A stretch of 64,000 nt of DNA, from positions 6,219,501-6,283,500 of the forward strand of contig NC_014391.1 of assembly GCF_000145235.1 (NCBI RefSeq). The letters run 5' to 3'. A program made the position numbers and the translations under genes. Below, piece by piece: positions 40,637-48,269 of the stretch. Each line of letters starts with the position of its first letter. Position 1 is the stretch's first letter. This DNA is from Micromonospora aurantiaca ATCC 27029 (GTDB lineage Bacteria; Actinomycetota; Actinomycetes; Mycobacteriales; Micromonosporaceae). The notes beneath the pieces are model-generated. The model was not told the DNA's origin. It was given only the letters and a program-made list of their open reading frames with translations, and did not search any database.

Positions 40637-41523
40637 GCGTGAGCCACCTTTCCGGCCAGGCCCTGCGGACGCAGCAGCAGCACCACGGCGAGCAGACCGA
40701 CCACGCACAGGTCGCCCAGCCCGGACGTGCCGTAGTAGTTGACGAACTGTTGCAGCAGCCCCACCGCGACCGCCGCGTACGCGGACCCGACCACCGAGCC
40801 CATCCCGCCGATCACCACCACGATGAAGGCGAAGATCAGCAGTGAGCCGCCCTGGCCCGGCGAGACGGTGCCGAAGTAGACGCCGCCGAGCGCGCCGGCC
40901 AGCGCGGCGGCGGCCCCGCCGATCGCGAAGACGAGCGTGAACGCCTTGCGCACGTCGATGCCGAGCGCCGTCACCATCTCCCGGTTCTCCACGCCGGCCC
41001 GGATGATCAGGCCGTACCGGGTCCAGCGCAGGAACGCCAGCAGTGCCCCGAGCACCACAGCGGCGGCGACGATCAGCAGCAGCCCGGCGTTCGGCACCTG
41101 GGCGCCGAGCACCGAGGTGACGCCCCGGCTCCAGTCCGGACGCGGGAACGGCCGCGGATCCGCGCCCCAGGTGGCCTGGAGCAGCGCCACCCCGGCCAGC
41201 GACAGGCCGACGGTGACGAGCACCTGCTCGATGGTGCGGGAGTACAGCGGCCGGATCAGCACCAGCTCCACGAGCACCGCGACGAGCGAACCGGCCAGCA
41301 CGCCGAAGACGACAGCCAGCACGAAGCCGAACCCGTCCGGCCCGGCGCCGGGCAGGTTGCCCGCCGCCCACCATGTCGCGTACGCGCCCACGCCGAGGAA
41401 CAGCCCGTGCGCGAAGTTGAGCACGTCGGCGAGGCCGAAGACGAGGGACAGGCCGGAGGCCACGAGGAAGTACAGCGCCGCCAGGCCCAGCCCGGTCAGC
41501 GTCAGCAGAACCACTGTGTTCAC
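40633..41523 (-). CDS. livH: ABC transporter permease, branched-chain amino acid type (LivH)
   Basis: A 296-residue permease with about eight membrane segments. Diagnostic sequences are TGLGLAALYFLVASGLSLVFGLADVLNFAHGLFLGVGAY at the N-terminus and the ATPase-contact loop GLIIRAGVENREMVTALGIDVRKAFTLVFAIGGAAAALAGALGGVY. The GTG start overlaps the livF stop (GTGA) and its stop overlaps the livM start, so stoichiometric translation is expected. It forms the heterodimeric channel with LivM. Confidence 0.94.
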   Translation of the reverse strand: MNTVVLLTLTGLGLAALYFLVASGLSLVFGLADVLNFAHGLFLGVGAYATWWAAGNLPGAGPDGFGFVLAVVFGVLAGSLVAVLVELVLIRPLYSRTIEQVLVTVGLSLAGVALLQATWGADPRPFPRPDWSRGVTSVLGAQVPNAGLLLIVAAAVVLGALLAFLRWTRYGLIIRAGVENREMVTALGIDVRKAFTLVFAIGGAAAALAGALGGVYFGTVSPGQGGSLLIFAFIVVVIGGMGSVVGSAYAAVAVGLLQQFVNYYGTSGLGDLCVVGLLAVVLLLRPQGLAGKVAHA

Positions 41524-42248
41524 GAGTGCACCTCCGCCGAACCCACACCGAGCAACGACTTCGTCAGCGCGGTCTCCAGCAGCAGTTCCTGGGCGTCGCC
41601 GGTCCAGGCGACCTTCCCGGCGGAGAGCACCACCGCGTCGGTCGCCAGCCGCCGTACCACCGCCAGGTTCTGCTCGACCAGCAGCACCGGCACCGATTCC
41701 GCCACCCGTTCCAGCACCTCGGCCACCTCGGTCACCACCTTCGGCGCCAGCCCTTTCGTCGGCTCGTCGACCAGCAGCAGCCGGTTGTCGTTCAGCAGCA
41801 CCCGGCCGATCGCGAGCATCTGCTGCTGCCCGCCGGACAGCGAGCCGGCCCGTTGCCGTCCGCGCCGCTCCAGCTCGGGGAAGAGCGAGAAGACCTTGTC
41901 GTACGCGGGCGTGACGCCCCGCCGTTCGGCGAGCCGCAGGTTCTCCGCGACGGTGAGCGCGGCGAAGACGCAACGGTCCTCCGGCACGTAGCCGAGGCCG
42001 TCGCGGACCAGCCGGTGGGTGGGGCGCGCGAGCAGGCTGCGCGCCCCCATGCGTACGCTGCCGCGCACCTCACCGCCGCGCGGCGTCAGCCCGACGATCG
42101 CGCGCAACGTGGTGGTCTTGCCGACGCCGTTGCGTCCGAGCAGCACCGTCACGCCGGTCGGCGCGACCTCGAACGACACCCCCTGGAGGATGTGCAGCCC
42201 GGCGATCCGCACGGACAGGTCCGCCACGGACAGGACAGGTTCGGTCAT
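41520..42248 (-). CDS. livF: ABC transporter ATP-binding protein (LivF)
   Basis: A 242-residue ATPase. Walker A is LLGRNGVGKTTTLRAI (~37-52), Q-loop region GLGYVPEDRCVF, signature LSGGQQQMLAIGRVLL, Walker B LLLVDEPTKGLAP, and H-loop region VLLVEQN. The LivF hallmark is the short form with PTKGLAP. The ATG start abuts the livG stop with no intervening base, and the stop overlaps livH. It energises import together with LivG. Confidence 0.95.
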   Translation of the reverse strand: MTEPVLSVADLSVRIAGLHILQGVSFEVAPTGVTVLLGRNGVGKTTTLRAIVGLTPRGGEVRGSVRMGARSLLARPTHRLVRDGLGYVPEDRCVFAALTVAENLRLAERRGVTPAYDKVFSLFPELERRGRQRAGSLSGGQQQMLAIGRVLLNDNRLLLVDEPTKGLAPKVVTEVAEVLERVAESVPVLLVEQNLAVVRRLATDAVVLSAGKVAWTGDAQELLLETALTKSLLGVGSAEVHS

Positions 42249-42992
42249 TTAGAGCGCCTCCCCCAGGTACGCCTCCTGCACGGTGGCGTTCGCCATCACC
42301 GTGTCCGGGGTGTCGCACGCCAGCAGCGCGCCGTGGTGCATCACGGCGATCCGGTCGGCCAGTTCCAGGATCACGTCCATGTGGTGTTCCACCATGAGCA
42401 CCGCCCGGCCGCTGTCGCCGGTCAACGACTTGATCACGCTGACCAGCTCGGGCACGTCCTCGGCGCTCACGCCGGCCATCGGCTCGTCCAGCAGCATCAC
42501 CCGGGGTTCACCGGCGAGCAGCAGCGCGATCTCCAGCTTGCGCTTCTCGCCGTGGGCCAGGGTGCCGGCGAGCGCCGTACCCCTGTGGTGCAGGCCGACC
42601 CGGTCGAGCGCCGCGTCGGCGGCGGCGGCCACCTCCCGGTCGGCCGCCGCCCGCCGCCACAGCTTCATCGAGCCACCCCGGTGTGCCTGTACGGCGAGCC
42701 GGACGTTCTCCCGCACGCTCAGCGAGCCGAAGACCGAGGACGCCTGGAAGGTACGCCCCAGTCCGAGCCGGGCACGCCGGTGCGGCGGAAGCGCGGTGAT
42801 GTCCGCGCCGTCCAGCAGGACCGTGCCCTCGGTGGGCCGGCGCAGGCCGGTGATCAGGTTGAACAGGGAGGTCTTGCCGGCGCCGTTGGGCCCGATCACG
42901 CCGAGGAACTCCCCCGGCGCCAGATCGAGGTAGACGGAGTCGACGATGGCGACCTCACCGATCCGCCAGGTCAGACCGCGGGTGGCGAGCAC
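42249..42992 (-). CDS. livG: ABC transporter ATP-binding protein (LivG)
   Basis: A 247-residue ATPase. Walker A is VIGPNGAGKTSLFNLITG, followed by LGRTFQASSVFGSLSVRENV (LivG-type Q-loop). The signature is LAHGEKRKLEIALLL, a variant of LSYGxQR. Walker B is MLLDEPMAGVSAED and the H-loop is LMVEHHMDVI. GTG start, 3 bp after the stop of the binding-protein gene. It pairs with LivF. The C-terminal VQEAYLGEAL is typical. Confidence 0.95.
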   Translation of the reverse strand: MLATRGLTWRIGEVAIVDSVYLDLAPGEFLGVIGPNGAGKTSLFNLITGLRRPTEGTVLLDGADITALPPHRRARLGLGRTFQASSVFGSLSVRENVRLAVQAHRGGSMKLWRRAAADREVAAAADAALDRVGLHHRGTALAGTLAHGEKRKLEIALLLAGEPRVMLLDEPMAGVSAEDVPELVSVIKSLTGDSGRAVLMVEHHMDVILELADRIAVMHHGALLACDTPDTVMANATVQEAYLGEAL

Positions 42993-42995
42993 GGG

Positions 42996-44198
42996 TCAGC
43001 CCTTCATCTGCGCGACGGGCGGCGCGCTCTCGTCACCGGTGAGCGACTTCTGCGCGGTCGCCGTGAAGGCGGTGCCGCTGCCGGAGAGCTTGGCCTGGTA
43101 CATCGGCTGGAGCAGGGCGTGGTCCTCGGCGCGGATCTTCATGGTGCCCTTGACGCCCTCGAACTCCCAGCCCTCCAGCGCCTTGATCATCTTCTCCACG
43201 TCGTCGCCGCCCTCCTGCACGGCCCGGACGACCATCTGCGCGGCGGCGAACCCGTCCGGGTGGAACAGGTCGAGCGTGCCGCCCGGCACCTTCGCCTTCG
43301 CGGCCTTGGCGGCCTCGGTGTCGCTGGCGCCGTCGAAGTAGTGCGACAGGAACGAGATCTTGCTGCCGGCCGCGCCGAACGTCGGCCACGAGGCACGGAT
43401 GTCCAGGCCGGTGACGACAGTGGTGGAGGCGAGGACGCCCTGCTGGTCGAGCGTCTGCCACATGGCACCGGCGGTGGTGCCCGCCCAGGCGACGAAGAGC
43501 AGGTCCGGCTTGGCGGCCTTGATCTGGCTGGCGAACGGCGTGAACTCGGTGGCGCTGGCCGGGGCCCGGACGCTGCTCACGTTCGCGCCCGCACCGCCGA
43601 TGACGGCCTTCACGGCGGCCTCGTTCGCGTCGCCGAACGCGCCGTCCTGCGCGAACACGACGACCTTCTTGCCGCCCGCGTCGCCGATGAACGACCGGGC
43701 GGTCACCACGTCCTGCCACGACTGACGGCCGGAACGGAACGTGTACTTGTTCGCGCCGGTCACCGCGTCGGTGGCGGCCGGGCCGGAGATGAACAGCACC
43801 TTGTTCTGCGCGGCGATCGGCGCCACCTGGAGCGCCACCCCGGAGGAGGTGGACCCCGCGATGATCTTCGTACCCTTGCCGATCAGGTCCTTCGCGGCGG
43901 ACACGGCCTTGGCCGGGTCGCCCGCGTCGTCGGCCTCGGTCACCTCGATCGTGCGGTCACCGACCTTGCCGGTGCCCTTGGTGGCGAAGTCGAGGCCCGC
44001 CTTGAAACCCTCGATGTACTGCTTGCCGTAGCTGGCGAGCGGCCCGGACTGGGAGTAGACCAGACCGACCTTGACCGGGGCGGCGTCGCCGCCGCCGGAT
44101 GCGGTGTCCTGCGGGCTGCCACAGGCCGTGGCGGCCAGAGCGACCGCCACCGAGGTGGCGGCGGTAAGGAACACCCGTCGCGTGTGCCGGATCGTCAT
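42996..44198 (-). CDS. ABC transporter substrate-binding lipoprotein, branched-chain amino acid type (LivK)
   Basis: A 400-residue extracytoplasmic receptor. The signal peptide (TIRHTRRVFLTAATSVAVALAATACG) carries a lipobox ATAC with Cys ~26, and an RR pair precedes it. The periplasmic-binding-protein fold follows (VKVGLVYSQSGPLASYGKQYIEGFKAGLDFA; KIIAGSTSSGVALQVAPIAAQNKVLFISGPAATDAVTG; KKVVVFAQDGAFGDANEAAVKAV). First gene of the operon; the ATG start lies 277 bp from the divergent gntR gene. Amino acid or amide binding is inferred from the family only. Confidence 0.93.
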   Translation of the reverse strand: MTIRHTRRVFLTAATSVAVALAATACGSPQDTASGGGDAAPVKVGLVYSQSGPLASYGKQYIEGFKAGLDFATKGTGKVGDRTIEVTEADDAGDPAKAVSAAKDLIGKGTKIIAGSTSSGVALQVAPIAAQNKVLFISGPAATDAVTGANKYTFRSGRQSWQDVVTARSFIGDAGGKKVVVFAQDGAFGDANEAAVKAVIGGAGANVSSVRAPASATEFTPFASQIKAAKPDLLFVAWAGTTAGAMWQTLDQQGVLASTTVVTGLDIRASWPTFGAAGSKISFLSHYFDGASDTEAAKAAKAKVPGGTLDLFHPDGFAAAQMVVRAVQEGGDDVEKMIKALEGWEFEGVKGTMKIRAEDHALLQPMYQAKLSGSGTAFTATAQKSLTGDESAPPVAQMKG

Positions 44199-44298
44199 TG
44201 CGACTCCAGGTGAGGACAGGGGGAATGTCAGTTGTCGGCTCACGCTAGAAGTGACGTCACCCACGGGCTATGTGGTCGGCGCACACAAGTACCTGTGA

Positions 44299-44365
44299 CG
44301 GGATGGCCGCACGTTACAACGCCGGACATCGCCACGTAACCGCACCGACCCGGGATGGCCATCCC
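44299..44365. promoter_or_regulatory. Two CGGGATGGCC repeats, one part of a perfect palindrome
   Basis: CGGGATGGCC occurs at 44299-44308 and 44351-44360, 52 bp apart (about five helical turns). The second copy lies in the perfect palindrome GGGATGGCCATCCC (44352-44365). The site sits in the gap between the divergent transporter operon and gntR, so it may be an operator for the GntR protein. Confidence 0.42.
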
Positions 44366-44475
44366 CACCACGCGCACCTCGCCGGCAATGTCGTCCCACG
44401 CCATCGCGCGACCTGTCGCAGTGCCTGTGTAGGCAGGGCAGGATCGGATTCGCCGAACCAACCGGAGTCCCCACC

Positions 44476-44703
44476 ATGCCCACAGCTGAAGCACCGTTCC
44501 GCCGTATCGCCAACGACATCGCCGCGAAGATCAAGAGCGGCGAGCTGAAGCCCGGCGACAGACTGCCCTCGACCCGTGAACTCGCCGAGACCTACGGCGT
44601 CCACATGAACACCGCCTATCGGGCGATGTCGTTGCTGCACGATCGCGAGCTGATCACCGGCCAGCCCGGCCGCGGCACGTACGTAGCCGAACCCCCGAGC
44701 TGA
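44476..44703 (+). CDS. Minimal GntR-family regulator (DNA-binding domain only)
   Basis: Only 75 residues, practically just the winged helix: FRRIANDIAAKIKSGELKPGDRLPSTRELAETYGVHMNTAYRAMSLLHDRELITGQPGRGTYVAEPP. The usual C-terminal effector domain (FadR, HutC, YtrA or MocR type) is absent; the stop follows directly, and no continuing frame is visible downstream. Such short forms occur in actinobacteria and presumably dimerise through the wing or depend on partners. It is divergent from the liv-type operon and may regulate it. ATG start. The stop codon is at the edge of a family B repeat. Confidence 0.9.
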   Translation: MPTAEAPFRRIANDIAAKIKSGELKPGDRLPSTRELAETYGVHMNTAYRAMSLLHDRELITGQPGRGTYVAEPPS

Positions 44704-44768
44704 TCAACTCCATTACGCCGAAGTGGCGGCATCATCGCGCCCGGAAGCAGCCACTTCCCCGAAGTGGC
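44699..44768. repeat. Intergenic inverted repeat, family B (copy 2)
   Basis: GAAGTGGC at 44720-44727, its inverse GCCACTTC at 44750-44757, and a third direct copy at 44761-44768. It is preceded by TGATCAACTCCATTACGCC, which parallels the flank of the copy near 59.8 kb. It begins at the gntR stop. Confidence 0.68.
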
Positions 44769-44825
44769 GCCCGCCCCGCGCGACAAGCCCCGCCACCACC
44801 GCCCGCACCACCGCCACCGCCCTCG

Positions 44826-44879
44826 CGAGATCTTGGTATGGAATGGCCCTTGGAGGGGCCGTTTCGTACCAAGATCTCG
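44826..44879. repeat. Intergenic inverted repeat, family A (copy 4)
   Basis: Perfect 13-bp arms CGAGATCTTGGTA and TACCAAGATCTCG, with an inner GGCCC/GGGCC hairpin. It lies between the convergent gntR and glycerophosphodiesterase genes. Confidence 0.78.
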
Positions 44880-44917
44880 GGGGCGGCCGAGCGCGACCGG
44901 AACCGGGGAAAGCGCGG

Positions 44918-44950
44918 ACGGGGTGCCCGCCGGAACGGCGAGCACCCCGT
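44918..44950 (-). terminator. Strong hairpin after glycerophosphodiesterase gene
   Basis: Read on the minus strand, ACGGGGTGCTCGCCG-TTC-CGGCGGGCACCCCGT forms 15-bp arms with one G-U pair, 16 bases beyond the stop of the gene at 44966. Confidence 0.75.
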
Positions 44951-44965
44951 TTCAGCGGAGCAGGG

Positions 44966-46084
44966 TCAGCGGCCGGCTCGGGCGGCCACCGCCGTGTCGG
45001 GGTGGTCGCTGAACACGCCGTCCAGACCCAGGTCGAGGAACAGCTCGTACTCGGACGTGATGTCACCACGCGCGTTCGGGTCGGTGCCGATGCGGAAGTC
45101 CGCAGGCAGGAACTGGTTCTCGGCCCGGAACGTCCACGCGTGCACCACCAGCTTCTGCCGGTGCGCGTCGCGGATCACCGAGGTCGGCGCGAGCAGCCGG
45201 CCGCCGGAGTCCCGGGGCACGATCAGGTTCTTGTTCAGGCCGACGCCGTCGGCGTACCGGGAGATCCAGGCAAGTCCCGCGGGCGTGGCCAGATCCGCGT
45301 AGGTCCGCTTGTCGCCGCCCGCGACGAAGTCGTAGGGCGCACCGCTCGCGTCCATGAGCTGCACCAGCCGTACGTCGATCATCTTGTCGAGCTTGCGCAG
45401 GTTGGCGGTCTCGAAGCTCTGGACGAACACCGGGTCGGCGCGGTGGGTGAGCCGGTTGCGGCGCAGCACCGCCACCAGCGGCTCCTCCAGCGGGCGGCCG
45501 ATCGAGGCGAAGTAGGTGGGGTGCTTGGTCTCCGGGTAGACGCCGATGGTCCGGCCCCGGGCCTTCGACTCGGCCCGCGCCAGGTCGATGACCTCCTGGA
45601 ACGTCGGGATCTCGAACCTGCCGTCGAACGCGGTGTTCGCGACCCGCACCTGGGGCAGCCGCTCCTTGGCCCGCAGCGTCTTCAGCTCGGCCAGCGTGAA
45701 GTCCTCGGTGAACCAGCCGGTGACGGTGACGCCGTCGATGGTCTTCGTCGCCTTGCGGCCGGCGAATTCGGGGCGGGCGGCCACGTCGGTCGTACCGGAG
45801 ATCTCGTTCTCGTGCCGCGCGACCAGGACGCCGTCCTTGGTCGAGACCAGGTCCGGCTCGATGAAGTCGGCGCCCTGGCGGATGGCGAGCCGGTAGGCCT
45901 CCAGGGTGTGCTCCGGGCGGTAGCCGCTCGCGCCGCGGTGGCCGATCACGATCGGCCGCTGGGCCGCGGGGGCACGCTCGGCGCGGTGGTCCGGGCCGGC
46001 CTGGGCGGCCACGGCCGGCACCACCACAGCGGCCGCCGCGAGCAGCGCGCCGGCCACGCCGAGGGTGGAAAGGGTACGTCGCAA
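44966..46084 (-). CDS. Exported glycerophosphodiester phosphodiesterase
   Basis: A 372-residue secreted enzyme that would hydrolyse glycerophosphodiesters to glycerol-3-phosphate and an alcohol. A TTG start at 46084 is chosen because AGGAG lies 7 bases upstream and a signal peptide begins at once (RRTLSTLGVAGALLAAAAVVVPAVAAQA). Catalytic residues are visible in IVIGHRGASGYRPEHTLEAY, IEPDLVSTKDGVLVARHE and YPETKHP. PEHT replaces the usual PENT. The C-terminus LFLDLGLDGVFSDHPDTA closes the TIM barrel. Divergent from ktrB. Regulation by phosphate would be expected but no Pho box was recognised. Confidence 0.92.
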   Translation of the reverse strand: MRRTLSTLGVAGALLAAAAVVVPAVAAQAGPDHRAERAPAAQRPIVIGHRGASGYRPEHTLEAYRLAIRQGADFIEPDLVSTKDGVLVARHENEISGTTDVAARPEFAGRKATKTIDGVTVTGWFTEDFTLAELKTLRAKERLPQVRVANTAFDGRFEIPTFQEVIDLARAESKARGRTIGVYPETKHPTYFASIGRPLEEPLVAVLRRNRLTHRADPVFVQSFETANLRKLDKMIDVRLVQLMDASGAPYDFVAGGDKRTYADLATPAGLAWISRYADGVGLNKNLIVPRDSGGRLLAPTSVIRDAHRQKLVVHAWTFRAENQFLPADFRIGTDPNARGDITSEYELFLDLGLDGVFSDHPDTAVAARAGR

Positions 46085-46190
46085 CGCCGTCTCCTGTCGT
46101 CGATGGGTACGCACAGCAGACCGGTCGTGGTTGACCGCCAGTTGGTCGGTTCCTGACCTGCCGGTGAATCTCCGGACGGAAGATGACGGG

Positions 46191-47525
46191 ATGCGCCGCC
46201 TGCTCCGGAAGCCCGTACGGCTGGTGCCGTTGGGGTTCCTGGCGGTGATCCTGGTCGGCACCGGTCTGCTCATGCTGCCCTGGGCCACCAACGAGCAGCG
46301 GTACACCCCGTTCGTCACCGCGCTGTTCACGTCCACGTCGGCGGTGTCGGTGACCGGGTTGGCGGTGACCGACACGCCGAACTACTGGAACGGGTTCGGG
46401 CTCGTGATGATCACCGTGCTGACGCAGCTCGGCGGTCTGGGCATCCTGACCGGGGCGTCGCTGGTGATCCTGGCGGTCTCCCGCCAGCTCGGCCTGCGCA
46501 ACCGGCTGCTCGTGCAGGCGGAGACCGCCGAGTTCAGCCTCGGCGACGTACGCCGCCTGCTGCTGCGCATCGCGGCGACCGTCTTCGTGACCGAGGCCCT
46601 GATGACGGCGGTGATCGCCACGCGCCTGTTCCTGGCGTACGACTACCGGCCGGGCCGGGCGCTCTGGTCGGCGGTGTTCCACTCGGTCCAGGCGTTCAAC
46701 AACGGCGGGTTCGCGCTCTACTCCGACGGCCTGATCGCGTTCTCCCGGGACGGCTGGGTGGCGCTGCCGCTCAGCATCGGCGCGATCATCGGCGGGCTGG
46801 GCTTCCCGGCGCTGTTCGAGGCGGTACGCGAGTGGCGGCAGCCGGCGCGCTGGGCGGTCGCCACGAAGCTGACCGTGTGGGGCAGCGTGGTGCTGACCGT
46901 CTTCGGCGTCGCCTACCTGCTGATGGCCGAGTGGACCAACCCGTTCACGATCGGCACCTTCGACGTGCCGGGCAAGCTGCTGGCGTCGTTCACGCAGATC
47001 GCGTTGAGCCGTACCGGCGGCTTCGACGTGATCAACGTCGGGCACCTCACCGACGAGAGCTACCCGATGCTGATCGGCCTGATGTTCATCGGCGGCGGCA
47101 GCGCCAGCACCGCCGGCGGCATCAAGGTCTCCACGTTCTTCCTGCTCGGCTTCGCCATCTGGGCCGAGCTGCGGGGCGAGCCGGACACCACTGTCGGGCG
47201 CCGCCGGGTGGCGGCGGCGAGCCAGCGGCAGGCGCTGACCGTGGCGCTGCTGAGCGTGGCGCTCGTGGCCGGGGGAACCGTCGGCCTGATCGCGCTGACC
47301 TCGCACGTGTCGTTCTCGGCCGCGTTGTTCGAGGTCACCTCCGCGTTCAGCACGACCGGTCTGACCGTCGGGGTGTCCGGGCAGCTCTCCCCGCCGGGTC
47401 AGTACGTGCTGACCGCGCTCATGTACATCGGCCGGGTCGGGCCGCTCACCCTCGGCTCGGCCATCGCGTTGAACACCCGTCGACGGCTGTACCGCTACCC
47501 GGAGGAGCAACCCATTGTCGGCTAG
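46191..47525 (+). CDS. ktrB: Potassium uptake channel subunit KtrB (TrkH/KtrB family)
   Basis: A 444-residue membrane protein, the length of KtrB. Four pore repeats are readable from their filter loops: STSAVSVTGLAV, SVQAFNNGGFALY, SRTGGFDVINVGH and AFSTTGLTVGVS. The first loop keeps the TVTG-like VTG. N-terminus VRLVPLGFLAVILVGTGLLMLP. ATG at 46191. The 3' end overlaps the regulatory subunit gene by 11 bp, so the channel and its gate are coupled. Sodium-coupled K+ uptake is the family function. Confidence 0.94.
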   Translation: MRRLLRKPVRLVPLGFLAVILVGTGLLMLPWATNEQRYTPFVTALFTSTSAVSVTGLAVTDTPNYWNGFGLVMITVLTQLGGLGILTGASLVILAVSRQLGLRNRLLVQAETAEFSLGDVRRLLLRIAATVFVTEALMTAVIATRLFLAYDYRPGRALWSAVFHSVQAFNNGGFALYSDGLIAFSRDGWVALPLSIGAIIGGLGFPALFEAVREWRQPARWAVATKLTVWGSVVLTVFGVAYLLMAEWTNPFTIGTFDVPGKLLASFTQIALSRTGGFDVINVGHLTDESYPMLIGLMFIGGGSASTAGGIKVSTFFLLGFAIWAELRGEPDTTVGRRRVAAASQRQALTVALLSVALVAGGTVGLIALTSHVSFSAALFEVTSAFSTTGLTVGVSGQLSPPGQYVLTALMYIGRVGPLTLGSAIALNTRRRLYRYPEEQPIVG

Positions 47526-48183
47526 ACATCCGGAGGAGACAGGCATCGCGGTGATCGGCCTGGGCCGGTTCGGCACGCGCCTGGCGGAGTCCCTGTCCCG
47601 TCTCGGTTACGAGGTGCTGGCGATCGACCGTGACCCGGCCCGGGTCCAGCACTGGTCGGCCGAACTCGACCGGGTGGTGCAGGCGGACAGCACCGAGGAG
47701 GTGGTGCTGCGCCAGCTCGGGCTGGCGGACTTCCGCCGGGTCGTGGTCGCGATCGGGGCGTCGCTGGAGGCGAGCGTGCTCACCGTACTGGCGCTGGCCG
47801 AGCTGGGGATCGAGCAGATCTGGGCGCGGGCCACCTCGGAGAAGCACGCGAAGATCCTGCACTCGGTCGGCGCGCACCACGTGGTCTTCCCCGAGGCGGA
47901 GACCGGCGAGCGGGTGGCGCACCTGATCGTCAGCCGGATGCTCGACTTCATCGAGTTCGACGACGACTTCGCCATCGCCAAGGTCAAGGTGCCCGCGCCG
48001 CTGGTCGGGCGGTCACTGCGCGACATCGCACCGCAGGACCGGTACGGCGTCATGGTGGTGGGCGAGAAGCAGTCCGGGCAGCCGTTCCGTTATGCCGGGC
48101 CGGACACGGTGCTGCAGGCGGACAGCGTGCTCATCGTGGAGGGCGCCATCACCCAGGTGCAGCGCTTCTCCGCGCTGACCTGA
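47515..48183 (+). CDS. ktrA: Potassium channel gating subunit KtrA (TrkA/RCK protein)
   Basis: A 222-residue cytoplasmic regulator that forms a nucleotide-gated ring below KtrB. The RCK_N Rossmann motif is IAVIGLGRFGTRLAESLSRLG, with acidic strand-2 end VLAIDRDP, then DSTEEVVLRQLG and TSEKHAKILHSVGAHHVVFPE. The RCK_C part is at ~140-220 (APLVGRSLRDIAPQDRYGVMVVG...TVLQADSVLIVEG). The TTG start at 47515 lies inside the ktrB 3' end, 8 bases after GGAGGAG. A weak hairpin (48202-48218) follows. Confidence 0.94.
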   Translation: MSARHPEETGIAVIGLGRFGTRLAESLSRLGYEVLAIDRDPARVQHWSAELDRVVQADSTEEVVLRQLGLADFRRVVVAIGASLEASVLTVLALAELGIEQIWARATSEKHAKILHSVGAHHVVFPEAETGERVAHLIVSRMLDFIEFDDDFAIAKVKVPAPLVGRSLRDIAPQDRYGVMVVGEKQSGQPFRYAGPDTVLQADSVLIVEGAITQVQRFSALT

Positions 48184-48269
48184 CGACGGCGCCGACCTGA
48201 CGACAGGTCTCGCCTGTCAGCCCTTCTTCGGACCCTTGCCCTTGCCGTGCCCACCCCCCTTCGGCCGGT

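Noticed and set aside
45063..47576. Very long open frame (837 residues) antisense to ktrB and out of frame with the phosphodiesterase
   Set aside because: Composition is Arg/Gly/Gln/His-rich with no family match; both opposing genes are well supported.
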